From Setomelanomma holmii (Eukaryota > Ascomycota > Dothideomycetes > Pleosporales > Phaeosphaeriaceae): a stretch of 64,000 nucleotides of DNA. Below are positions 23,022 to 34,291 of this stretch, piece by piece. Positions within the stretch are counted from its first letter, which is position 1; every line of letters starts with the position of its first letter. The notes under the pieces are model-generated. The model saw only the letters and a list, made by a program, of their open reading frames with translations, was not told where the DNA came from and searched no databases. The DNA is taken from NCBI GenBank assembly GCA_010015745.1, contig ML978185.1, forward strand, positions 124,001-188,000. Reading direction: 5' to 3'. Both the position numbers and the translations under genes were made by a program.

Positions 23022-23550
23022 CTACGGCGAAATGATCAAAGTGATGGGAGCAGTACAGTTTCCCCTCGCGCATTGTTCCCCTTCATTGCAGGTCCCAACT
23101 TGGCGGTAGTTGTCTGTACCATGTCCGCCCTTGAAGATTGAACGGGCACAGCCATTCTTACACACGCATCCCGTAGTGTTGCATGTCTCGCAGCCCTCGA
23201 GCGTCAGAGATCCTTGGCAAAGTTGGTACATTAGATTGTCCACCGGGTAGCCTACATAGACATTAGCGCGCAACGTCAAATAACGACACTTTCACAATCT
23301 GCATGAGGAGGAACCAAAAGTAGGACTTACGTAGATCATTGACGATTTCATTGAAGCAGTACTGCTCATCAATGTTGCAGTGACCGATCCTAGAGTTATT
23401 GGTCGTCCAATTAGTGGCGCTCATGGGCTTCGTGACGTAGCCTGTGTAATCTTGTAGCGGGAAATCATGTTGCGATGTGACTTCTGCATTTACTAGCGGC
23501 GAAATTTGAAGCAGGACCAGAACAGCGAGTGGTACACGTGCGGAAAGCAT
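23022..23550 (-). CDS. Small secreted Cys-rich protein
   Basis: A 149-residue secreted protein of unknown function. Exons are 23331..23550 and 23022..23251, with a 79-nt intron (GTAAGT donor, GTAG acceptor) that keeps phase. The ATG at 23550 gives a signal peptide (MLSARVPLAVLVLLQISPLVNA). The mature protein has 13 or so Cys, concentrated in the second exon (CETCNTTGCVCKNGC and CNEGEQCARGNC). This dense pattern suggests a disulfide-stabilised extracellular protein such as an effector or antimicrobial. No family is recognised. The 391 bp to its right contain no other gene. Confidence 0.78.
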
Positions 23551-23941
23551 TCTCAAACCCCGTTGACAATGTATGGAGAGTGTTTATCGCGGCGAGAATG
23601 ATATATCTTAAGCTAGGCAGGACCAACGATATCTAAGTACCAACTGTGGTCTATATGGCCTGCTATCAGATAACGCTGATTATGTTGTTGCGTGTTCCAA
23701 CGCAGCCTGGCTTAGGACAATGAACTATTGTTCGCTGTTGTTTGGGCATGTACTGTGCCACGATAGACTTGCGCAATCAACAAATGCATCATCATACGTC
23801 AATGCGATGTGGCGTCGGGACGTCATGGCAAGAAGTAGCCGAAAAGCAAGCTTTGAAGAAAAGATGATATACATCAGATGTCTACGTGTGAAAAGAGACT
23901 GTGCGCATCGCTTGTGATACGGATCGCTCTCCCACTTATGC

Positions 23942-26900
23942 CTAACCATAACCTTCACCCTCGTATCCGCCAGTTCCCCAATTCCTTCCTATGGGTTCAT
24001 CAGGGCTTTGGAACCCATGCAAACTGGATGCAGGCGTACTCCATGTGAAGGACTCATTCCCGCGAGAGGTACTATTGACGTATTGACTGCTCCGAGCAGA
24101 CATGGCCGGTGATGATGTTTGAGAAGGCTGATTTTGAGGGACATATGTGGGCCCTTGTGGTGGCGGTAGTGCGGTATGAGGCGGATATCCTGGAGGTGGG
24201 AATGGTTGATAATGTGGTTGCGGCTCATACTGCGGGTGCGGGTGCGGGTGCGGATAAAATTGTTTGGATTGTCGTTGTGGCAGCGGCGGCGGCTGTTGCG
24301 GCTGGACGAAGTGCTGCGATTGACGGTGTGGCAGGGCTGGAGGTTGTTGGACCGGAGCGGCGTGGAGCTCATACGCAATGGCTTGGTCAAGCGTACTTTG
24401 AGATGCCCCAGCAAAGTCTTGTCGAGCTATCGATTGATCCATCGAATTCTTAGGCGTTGGGTGGCTCGGCTGGCGTTTGACAATGGATTTACGATTCACT
24501 GCCTTGCTTGACCTCTTCAACCCGCTATCCTCACTGCCCTTTCTCGATGGAGGAGTGTATGATCTTGAAGGAGCAGGTGCTGCACCTGTGGAGTATTGTC
24601 GCTCCGGATGGGCAGGTGGAAACGGGTATTGTTGTTGTTGGCTGATTGGTGGAGTCTGTTGGGGCAATGCAGGCGGCGATTGTACTTGCTTTCGCGGAAT
24701 CAGTGGAGCTGGGTAAGCAGAGAAGCCCCCACCCGATGTCATCGGTTGTTGCTGTTGATAAGATGCGGGACCGGACTGCTGGCTTGGACCTGATTCATGG
24801 GGTAGAGTCCATGGCTCTTGGAAATGCTGATTGGAGTGTCCGCTGGGGTTCGCATTGCGTACTGGTAGGCAAGTTGCTGGCGTTGTAGGAAGTGGCGGTA
24901 GCGGCGGTGCGGTAGAGAAGCGATTTGGCAGATCCCGATATTTGACTGTCCTGAACCGTTTCACGGTTGGATTTCGCTTGCAGCGTGCCTCAGCCTCTTC
25001 GAGAAGCTTATGAATCTTTGCATCTTCGCCGATCTCCTCTTCAAAATGGAGGTCAGTGACGCTGCCGTCTTCAGTATCGCCAGACACGGAACCGTTATCG
25101 CCTTCCCAAGTATCGTCATCCTCTTCTTCGTCGGTAGAGCTAGCGCTCTCCTCATCTTGGTCCTCTTCAAGATCATCTCCCTCCTCATCTGAGTTTTCTT
25201 CATCCGCTGCTGGGCTTGTCAAAGCATCTCTTGCGAGTCCAAGAGTGGGGTGTCGGCTGTTGATATTGGCTCCCGACTTGATGAGTTGATCAACACTGGC
25301 AGATTGTCGATGTGCCACAGCTTCTACCAAAGCTTCATCAAGGAGATGGTCGGGCGCACGCATCTTGATGAATTTGTCCAGAATGGCCTTGTTTCCTCTG
25401 GTGGCAGCTGCGGTGATCGCGCTGCGATATTGACCACCTTGGTACCGGAAATCTGCGCCAACCTCTAGCAATTTCGACACGACTTCGGTGCGATCGAAAT
25501 ACGCGGCTGCGATCAATGCTGTGTGGTATTTGCCGTCTCGGTGGTTCACTAGATCGATGGCGTGGTCGAGGATATAATCGATGGTCTCAACACCAGCCTT
25601 GACACATGCTGCTTGAAGCGCGTTGCCATAGTGACCACCTTTGAAGTGCAGATCAGCACCACGGTCAATCAAAAGCTCCACGACCTTTTGGTTCTCGCCA
25701 TACGCCGCTGCCACAAGCGCGGAGCCCCACATGCCACCTTCAGCTGAAACATTCGCGCCGTGGTCAAGCAAAAGCTCAACGACAGCGAGATCTGCACACT
25801 GTGCGGCCGCCATGATCGGGCAGTGGTGATATCCTCCGCAAAAGTCGACTTCTGCTCCGTGCTCGAGCAAGAGTTTGGCCACGTCGTGATAGCCACCAGC
25901 TGCAGCTGCCGACAGAGCACAACCATATTCGCCGTTCCCAGGTTCGACATTCACGGCAGATCCGCCATCTAAAAGCTCCTGCACAATCTCAAGAGCACCA
26001 GCAGCTGAAGCAGCTTGTAAAGCTGTACCGTAACATCCTGATATAGCTGTCCCGGACATGACATTGGCGCCGGCTTTCAGCAAGACGCGGACGGTTTCAA
26101 TGTCCTCGGCCCAAGAAGCGGCTTGGATTGCGGTTCCATATTCGCCTCCGATGACGTTGGTGTCGGCTCCTGCCTTCAATAGTATCTCACAGCAAGCTTT
26201 GTCACCAATTGCTCTAAAAGATCGTCAGTAAGATGCAAATTAAGACCGTCATGCCTTTCGCTTACGCTGCAGCATGGAGAGCAGAGCCCAAGGACTCTGA
26301 TATAATTGAAACATCAGCGTCATTGGCGAGCAAAAATCTGAGGCCGTCTGCGTCACCAGCGTTTGCACAATTGATCAGCGCAGTCGTGCCTTTATCGCAC
26401 GTTGCATTGATGTCTGCAACGTTCTTGAGGATAAGCCGCAGATCCTCTCGTTGCATCGTAGAGCCAGCGAGCGACACTAGTGGCCAGTTGTCTTCGCCTC
26501 CTCGGACGTTAACATGTGCGTTGTGGTCAAGGAGTATCCGTGTTGCCCTGCTATTGCCACGATCAACTGCCGCAATCATGGCATACGAATACAAACCGCC
26601 AAACGCGTTAACGTCCGCGCCATTCTCGAGTAAGACTCTAATAGTGTCTTCATCGCCGGTAAAAACGGCAGCTGTTTGATAATGATTAGCAAAATAGGCT
26701 CCAAGATAGCTTGGGAATGGACCATGACCTACCTTGTAGCTCATTGCCATAAACACCAATGGGTTCAGTATTGAGCAAAGCGCCATTTTCTATTAGCAAC
26801 TTGACGTTCTCCGCTTTTCCACAATAGGCCGCAGCCTTTTGTATGTTAGCTATTTATTCATTGAAGCCGACAAGGTGACGTGCCTGCAATGCGGTACCGT

Positions 26901-29900
26901 ACTCTCCTCCGCGCTTGTTGACGTCTGCACCTTTCGCGAGGAGTGCTCGCATAATCGCTGTAGTGCCATCGTATCTACAACATGATCAGTGGATTGGCTT
27001 AGCAATGGGCCTGTAGTCTTACGCGCTGGCTGCCAGGGCGAATCCGTAGCTTAAGGACTTCGTCAGCATTTGCTCATCATTATTTCTTGATCAAAAGACC
27101 CACGTTGGTCCCTCGGCATTCGGATCCGCATTATGTTCTAGCAGGAGCTTGATGGTTTCTCCGTGCTCGTTATCTGTCGCTTGATACAAGGCATTGTCCC
27201 GGGCTTGATAGTCGTCGCGCAATTCTCGTATGTCATCTCGCTTGAAGAGTAGCCTGAGAACATCGGTCCTGCCATAGAACGCAGCTAGCGAGAAAGCTTT
27301 GATGCGTCGAAGAGTTGTGTTCTTGCTCAAGATACCCTCCACAATGGTCACATAGCCCCGTTGGGCCGCAGCGCTAAGAGCCTGTTCCAGGATGGGCACC
27401 CTTTCTTCTTTGTTGAGCAAAACCTTTACGACATCTGGGTGATTATAAGTTGCCGCAGCTGTCAAGCAGCTGCCATAAGTCTTCATCGTGCGGTTGTGGC
27501 TCCATCCACGAGACAGCAAGTACTCCACCATGTCCGCGTGGCCGTTCCGGGAAGCAGCTCCAAGCGCGCTTCCATACCAGTAGTCTTCATCAGGATCGAT
27601 AGCAGCACCATGATCGACAAGCTTCTGTACTCCCTCGAGATTGCCCACAAAGGCGCCAATGTTCAGGGCTCGTCGATTGGTGCCCCCAATGACATTCACT
27701 TTGGCTCCGCGATTGAGGAGTAGCTCCGTGATCTCATGGTCAGAATTTGCGATAGCCGCGTAAAGCGCTGTCCCATGGTCCGGCGAGGTGGCGTTGACGT
27801 TGGCATCGCGATCTAAAAGCGTTTTCACGATGCTTGCATATCCGTTGCTTGAGGCTGCGTGTAACGCACAAGGCTGATTGCTATTGCTGGCGTAGTCTAT
27901 GTCAGGGGTTGCTCCAAGGAGAGCATTGACAACATCCTCATTTCCTCCTTTGCAGGCATAGTACAGAGGTTGGAAACCAAATGAGTCGTCACTGTGCACG
28001 TCAGACGCTCTGTCGTGCTCAAGGAGGAAGTCAACCATGGCCGCAAAGTTCAAGATGACTGCCACGTGCAAAGCCGAGACCTCTTGGTTGCGATATGTAT
28101 GGATGTCCGCGATGAGCTGCCACCACTTCTGGCGTGCGGGAGACTCTTCCTGCCAGAAGGGGTGATTAAGATCAAACTCATTCAAAACATCGCGAGGAGC
28201 ACGAATGGCGTGCTGATGCCAGTATCGTACGGGGTACTTCAGGTCTTCCATGGGAACACCATCGTCATCGCTACCGTTGGTACTGTCGGCTTCGTCTTCG
28301 GCTTCATTGTCGGCTTCATCGTTGGCGCTACCAGAGGATGTCCCTTCGTCCCCACTGTCGTCATTCGACTCGACTTCCATGCCTTCTGTTGCTCCTCCTT
28401 CTCCAGACACCCCCTCGTCTTCTGCCTCATCACTAATTTTTGCGTTTCGTTTGTCATCCTGCTGCTCGAGTGTCTCGTAGATATACTCAAGCGAGCGAAG
28501 AGCAATGATGCCATGCTGCATGTCCTGGAGGTCCAAAGTTAAGGCATCTCGTGCGTACTGCTGGAGGTGATCTTGTGCAGCAGGCTCGATCCATTCAACA
28601 GTAGCGTGCTCCAGATCACTCCCTTTCAGCGTCAGGAATGCGCCACATCGAACAATGTACGCCTTCAGTTTGTCAATATCTGCCTGGTCTTCTTTTGGCA
28701 GACCAGCCATGAGTGCGAGTTCGCGCATGGTCGGAGCAACATAGGCACAAATGCGACAGCGCAGGAGTTCCTTAGTGTATTCCAAGCCTTCAGCATGCGG
28801 GTTCAGGACACGTTTTCGCACATGCTCGAACATGTTCGTGAGTCCATATGGAAAAGACTCCAAGAGCTTGCGAATATCAGCGTGCTGAGTCTTGCCAGGT
28901 TCCCAAGCGTTCCTGAGCTCTTGAATGACAAGCGTGACGTAAATCCAGTTATCCTCGGCGCGTGCGTGCACATGCCGCTTGACGAAATAGGCTAACGACG
29001 AGGGCAGGTTTAGCGCATCGACACTGATGGATATCTGTTTTCTGAGTTCAATGCTGACTTGCTCCACGTTCTTCTTGTCCTCTAAATCAATCACGAATGC
29101 TCTTGATCTTAGAGTTCTTCCGATGTTGGGGCGACCAGTGCGACTAAGTAGCATCCACTTGATGGGCGCTATATCATCGTGGTCGTCAATCCCTGGTGAA
29201 GCTTCAGGAAGCTCTCGAATGTATGCAAAGAAATCGTCTAAAGAGTCTTGCGCATCATCCGATAGCTGCTCAAGCCCGTAGACTATAATGTACAGACCAC
29301 CAGGAAGACTCTTCGCCATGACTTGCAATGTGTCCCACAATACTTGCACTTTGAGTGCGGTGTCCGGGTCGAATATTTGTTTGCCTGCGTCTTTGTTCTT
29401 CTTTGAGTCAGAAAGAAGGAAGCGCGCGAGATCACGATTGTCGCTGATAACCTGTCTTACGACCATTTGAAGTAAGCCCTTGAGCGACCGCCTCTGTCTG
29501 TCAGATTGGTCGCAGAAGAATGATGCTACTAACGAACGGCCTTCAGCAGATGTCTTCAGGTGGTCGATGGCTGAAGACGCAATAGCGCCTTGTCCAGTTC
29601 CTGCTTTGCCATGTATCCAGAGGAGCTTCGATGTATCCTGCTGCTTCCAAATCGTAAACGCCGCTTGTTGCAGAACCGTCGACAGCTCCGTAGCACGCTC
29701 GCCCCTGTACGACCCGTTGATAGCAGATTCAATATCCTGGAAGCCCTTTCCCAGATGGTCCAACATGGTATAGAGGACTTTCTCATCTACCAGTGCTTGG
29801 CGAACGGAATTTTGTCGCGACTTCAAAATGCTGTCAGCCTTTTGAGCCGTGATGCGGATCTCCTCGGACACGATGGTGAAGTTGGGATCCTTTGAGCCGT

Positions 29901-31010
29901 CGTACTTATTGAGCCGAAAATGATCTACCTCAAGACCGAGCTTATCGGCTGAGGTGATGCTCGCAGACACTTCGTCAACGATGCGCTCTTGTCGCTTGAA
30001 AGACACCTTGGGCATCCCTTTGACCACGACGCGAACGCGATCGCTTTCCTTCTGCTCGAAAAAGCAGTATAGCCGCATCTGTATGTCCCTAGCTAAGATG
30101 CCAAAGTCATCCAGGAGCTTACCCAGCTTCTCGTTGTCCTTGTCGAGGAATTTAACAATGTCTGGGGCTTCGCCCGCGCCAATTCCTTGAGCCATTTCAG
30201 CTAACACTTGGGCTCGCGGCTCGGTCAGGCCGTGGAATGGCGTGCCGAGGAAGATAGATCCGGCGACCCATGGGTACACAAAAGGGAACTCGACCTGGCG
30301 AGACCGTGCGGTCAACAAGGCTTTCTCGAGGATAATACCACCCAAAGAGTGGCAAACGAAGATGATGGCTGTTTCAGTGTTGTTCTGACAGTATTAGAAC
30401 GGGGATTACAAGGAAGGTTCGACAACTCACTGCTCTTCTGATGCGGTCCAGGCCGTAAAGAAGCTTGTATGCGACATTGTCAAGCCTCTGGCTCACGGAA
30501 TCCTTACCGAACCATTGAGAGGAATATAGGAAGATACTAATTCGCGAGTCGGGTATCTTGCGCCTAAACATTGGGCACACTTGGTCAGCATATGGTGCTA
30601 AGAGCTTGCTCAGCAGGTTGTCGTACGCCAGCATATTCGTCTCACGCAACCAGTTTGTCTTCTCGTACTTCCATGACCACTCTTCATCGGCCCCAAGACC
30701 GGGGATGGCAACGATTCTTCGGAAAGTCAGTACGAGCAATGCAGGTCGAGCTCAAAGATGACTGACTCAAATTTGGTAGGAAACTTGGAAGGTGCTGTGT
30801 CTTCCGCGCTTGGGTATAGGATGTCGAACCCGTAGTTCAAGGCCTACTAGAATTAGCCCAGATCATCTGACATCGAGAAGGATTACTTTCCATCGCCTGG
30901 ACCCTGCCATGTTGAATCTTGGCTGCCGCTGCCATGATGCGCTCTGGTGGCCCCTAGGAGATAGGCAGGACCGGCGTTCCCATAGAATATGATACTCACG
31001 TGGTAGACAT
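23942..31010 (-). CDS. NLR-like protein: alpha/beta hydrolase, degenerate NACHT, ankyrin repeats
   Basis: A ~2,206-residue STAND/NLR-type protein of the kind linked to fungal self/non-self recognition. Ten exons: 31000..31010, 30887..30953, 30767..30843, 30431..30716, 27104..30384, 27023..27049, 26884..26974, 26733..26835, 26266..26671 and 23942..26213. Phase is kept at all nine junctions; one intron (26836..26883) would use a GC donor. An alternative start is ATG 30910. Domains: an alpha/beta-hydrolase with CHSLGG (Ser about 160) and GTPFHGL, then a NACHT-like region with GKAGTGQGA at about 406-414 and LYIIVYGLEQL at about 511-521. Both are degenerate Walker motifs. An acidic linker follows at about 795-865, then over 20 ankyrin repeats at about 920-1775. 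The tail has an acidic block and then a long Pro/Gln-rich region. Confidence 0.88.
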
Positions 31011-32135
31011 CTGCTCAGCAGGATCTACGAATGAGATGGTATGTAGCTTGTGAAGTTCGGTGCGAGGGGCTACAGTTGCCTCAGTGTCGTGAAGTTCATC
31101 ATATGTCCAGTGGGTCCAATTTGTGGAGGCGCCATATTTTGGGGCCAAATTCTCAGAAAGGTTAGAGGACAGGGTTGTGTCAGCATGTGGCTTGTCGCCC
31201 CTTGACCACAACAGGATGAAGTTGGCCGTTCACTTGTCGGGCGTCCAGCGAAATAGGGCTGGACCGGAGCGAGGCTCCTGAACCGGCCGAGCCTCGTACA
31301 GCGAGATCATCGCAGGGTCGCAATTTGGAATGAACATTGGACATCAAGCATCGCACGCATCCTCAGTCTGCGTACGAACACATCGTTACTGAGTGCTATC
31401 GTGATGATTCAGACTCGGCCGGTGCACAGGATCAGATGTTTGTCCACTGTTGCGATTCAGTCCGAGCGTTGATGATGCATTTCTGGCGAACATTGTAGGT
31501 CGCTGCACCAGAGAGCAGTCGCACGGCATTGTATGAGTCGTGTGAACATCGGGTGTCTTCCTGCAGCTGTATCTATGGTCGTGGAGCTTGGGGTCCGATG
31601 CAATTGTGTTTACCTTGCGATGAAGCTGGTCGTCGACGTTGAGAGAGAACACGCGACGCGCGACGACGCAATGGGCATGACTCCCCATGTGCGGGCCGAT
31701 CGGGCGCGGCGCCCGAGTCTGCCGCAGCGTTCCTTGGCTAGCAACCACAACCTAGCCAGAGCATCATAGCCCCACCATTTGAACACAATACGACCTACCG
31801 TACAGCTCATCGCGCACTCTGTCCCTCGCAAGCATCTTTACCCTGCGTGATCTTCGCCCTTATCCCAATTATCGCTTTGAGACTCTCAAGCTGCGCAACA
31901 TCATGACTTGCAATGGGCCTTCTCAGCGTGTCGCATACCATAGCGATAAGAAAGCGTGAACAACGCCGATTGAGGACACCCAACAAATAGGAAAGAGAAA
32001 GCTAAGATTCGTGATCTAGCTATCGCAGACCTGCTCTTTCAACGCATGGGGTGTACGTCGGACGTTCGCCCCAAAGACAGCCACAAGCTTCAGTAGCCAC
32101 ACTACGACATATATTTGAACCAAAGCTCACGATCT
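31011..32135. other. Intergenic, upstream of the NLR-like gene
   Basis: About 1.1 kb with the promoter of the NLR-like gene. The frame of its first exon stays open upstream to about 31211 with a protein-like composition but no ATG, so an extra 5' exon cannot be excluded. Nothing else is supported. Confidence 0.4.
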
Positions 32136-32765
32136 TCATCTACCCCATTCGTTGTATGCGCTCCAGGTGAGACTGGAGAAAAACGTCAGATATGCTGGCT
32201 TATAAATCCACGAGACTAGTCTATGCGCCCCGATGCGAGGTTCTGGCAGTGCATCCGAAAAATCACATGTGTCTCGCTCCATCTGCCGCTCGAAATCTTG
32301 TTTCTCTGTTCCCCGAAGCTCGTCATGTCGTCCCAGAAGGGAAGCCTCGGCTGCTCGAAGATCGTCCGCAGCGAGATGTGCGGACTGTCGAAAAGTACGT
32401 GCGGCATACTCTCCCTCCAGTTGGTCTAGTTGGTCTTCACGACCCTGCAGTTCCTTGTTAAGCTTTTGATCGTTCTCGCACTGATGTTGTAAGATCTCCT
32501 GGATGATTGCGTCGATACGATTATGGGTCCGTGCAAGACCAACGATGATGTGTGCGAGCTACTCGGTCATTTGCTCATCGTCATCTAGGTTATCTACCAT
32601 TCTGCAGTAGTCGAGCGGTAAGGTAGGATGTTGCTTGCACTATGCTGGAGAGGTGAAAGGGACGTTGTTGATGGCCGTCTGTTATACTCACTGGTCCGTA
32701 ATCAGTGTCTTACTCTCTGTCGTAATGTTCCGGCTGTCGCAGTTGGAATTAGACACTGTCAACAT
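32136..32765 (-). pseudogene. Coiled-coil protein gene with one in-frame TAG
   Basis: A two-exon model, 32692..32765 and 32136..32601, with a 90-nt intron (GTGAGT donor, CTGCAG acceptor) keeps phase over 180 codons. It begins at ATG 32765 (MLTVSNSNCDSRN). The only defect is TAG at 32559..32561, in the context GAG-TAG-CTC. Downstream the frame is strongly coiled-coil and Glu/Gln/Asp-rich (NKELQGREDQLDQLEGEY, HDELRGTEKQDFERQMERD). No Met soon after the TAG could restart translation.  A C-to-T change from CAG would explain it. The family is not recognised; readthrough or an acceptor at this TAG are less likely alternatives. Confidence 0.6.
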
Positions 32766-32995
32766 TCGTAGCCCAAGAACAGTATTTTAGTAACCATCAT
32801 GCGAACCAGATACTTGATATAACCTCACTTGAAAGCAATGGAAGCTCCCCATAAGTCCTGGATTGATAGTCTGTGTACACATCCTCATCTCCTCCCAAAT
32901 CAAGTATAAGCAAGAAGGCAGTCTAGATACAATGCAAAGGGTATACGAAATCCACTGTTAAACGTCGCTCGTCATATGTGCATACACACCGTGTC

Positions 32996-34291
32996 CTAGT
33001 TCCCACCGACAGCAATTGTGAACAGCTGTGGACTACCATCAAATAGTGTGCCCGCAACATCACTTCCACCATCCGGCACAACATCATCATATGGGAAAGC
33101 ATATCCGCGTCCGTCCTTCTGGACCTGGTGCACGATCCTCGAGTAGTGGTTGGTTGTCTCGAGGTCGAGATAATACTGGCTGGGGTTGCTGCCATTCGGA
33201 AACTGGTTGCCCGGGGTGTTGAGCAAGATGCTTCGGTTGTATGCCGCTGCGAGACGTGGGATCACCGCATTACGCGCTTGATTGGAGCCGGTAGCGAACG
33301 GACCGGTGCTGCAGGTAAAGATATCGCGAGCTGATGGGGGCGAGAAAGAACCTGCTGCACCTAACTGTAGCTCGTCGCCGACAACGCGACCGGTGATGCT
33401 ACCCGCTGCAGCTTGTGTATCGATGGTGATGTCTTCATTACGGTATTTGTTCCACACCGCATCTTGGTATGCATTCCAATAGCCATCCCATGCACCTGCA
33501 TTCCCTACCAAGAGGTTGTTGGGACTAAGCACTCGAAGAGGCTGACCATTGGATTCGTGGATCAGCTGATCCCATGGTCGTCCATCCTTTTGCGCTTGAG
33601 CACGTAGCTCATTGACGACCGTCTGGAGGCCATTCGGGCCCATACCCGGTACTGTCTGGGTATTGCCTGACGTGCTGGTCAGGGACAAAGCGACCGGGAT
33701 GCTAACGAAATCGACATAAGAGATGTTGGCGAACAGCTGAGCGTCATTGTATGTGAACTCGCAGAATGTCCAATTGATGTTGATGTTTGGATCAGAAGTG
33801 TTTGTCACACTTGGCTCGACCACCGCAGGGCCAGGATTGAGGAGGAAGGTCAATTTGGCATCGATGCTGAACCAGATACGCCCTCCAGCAATCTTAGGAA
33901 TGCGTACGTTGACGGTGTTGCCAGGAGCGCCGAGCGGGATGGCAACATCAGCTTGGAGTGGTTGCTGAATTTCAGCAGGAGCGACCGGGTAGTAAATGCT
34001 GTTGCCGTCCGCTTGCACGAAGATGGGCGTGTTGTTTCGCTCAAGAGCCAACCCCGTGATGTAGGCGTAGATAGTGCTAGAGTTCGATTTATTCTGCAGC
34101 GCAAGTTGCAATGTTCCTGACGCAGCTTCAGCAAGCACCTGCTGGTCTCCCTGCCCCTGTGCTTGAGCAACTGCGCGTTTTTCGTTGTTGACATTTGCGT
34201 TTGCCGGTGTTGGCGTCGGATCATTGTCGGCGTTACCACGTTTCTGGAAGCTTTGCCGGCGCTTCTCAACAAACTTTCTAAAAGACTTCAT
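32996..34291 (-). CDS. GH64 beta-1,3-glucanase-like protein
   Basis: A single-exon 431-residue protein that I recognise as the fungal GH64 family (laminaripentaose-producing beta-1,3-glucanase fold). Family signatures are QLALQNKSNSSTIYAYITGL, IPKIAGGRIWFSIDAKLTF, the LNPGPAVVEPSV segment, and NWTFCEFTYNDAQLFANISYVDFVS, where the conserved catalytic carboxylates are expected. Later come LRVLSPNNLLVGN and FTCSTGPFATGSN. Unusually, there is no signal peptide: the N-terminus is basic and hydrophilic (MKSFRKFVEKRRQSFQKRG). It is therefore either cytosolic, secreted unconventionally, or mis-started, although no upstream ATG exon was seen. Confidence 0.88.
   Translation of the reverse strand: MKSFRKFVEKRRQSFQKRGNADNDPTPTPANANVNNEKRAVAQAQGQGDQQVLAEAASGTLQLALQNKSNSSTIYAYITGLALERNNTPIFVQADGNSIYYPVAPAEIQQPLQADVAIPLGAPGNTVNVRIPKIAGGRIWFSIDAKLTFLLNPGPAVVEPSVTNTSDPNININWTFCEFTYNDAQLFANISYVDFVSIPVALSLTSTSGNTQTVPGMGPNGLQTVVNELRAQAQKDGRPWDQLIHESNGQPLRVLSPNNLLVGNAGAWDGYWNAYQDAVWNKYRNEDITIDTQAAAGSITGRVVGDELQLGAAGSFSPPSARDIFTCSTGPFATGSNQARNAVIPRLAAAYNRSILLNTPGNQFPNGSNPSQYYLDLETTNHYSRIVHQVQKDGRGYAFPYDDVVPDGGSDVAGTLFDGSPQLFTIAVGGN

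Noticed and set aside
24109..24716. Plus-strand Val/Ala/Gly-rich frames
   Set aside because: They are antisense shadows of the Pro/Gln-rich tail of the NLR-like protein.
31011..31211. Extra 5' coding exon of the NLR-like gene
   Set aside because: The frame is open and protein-like but has no ATG and I found no convincing upstream exon, so it was left out of the model.
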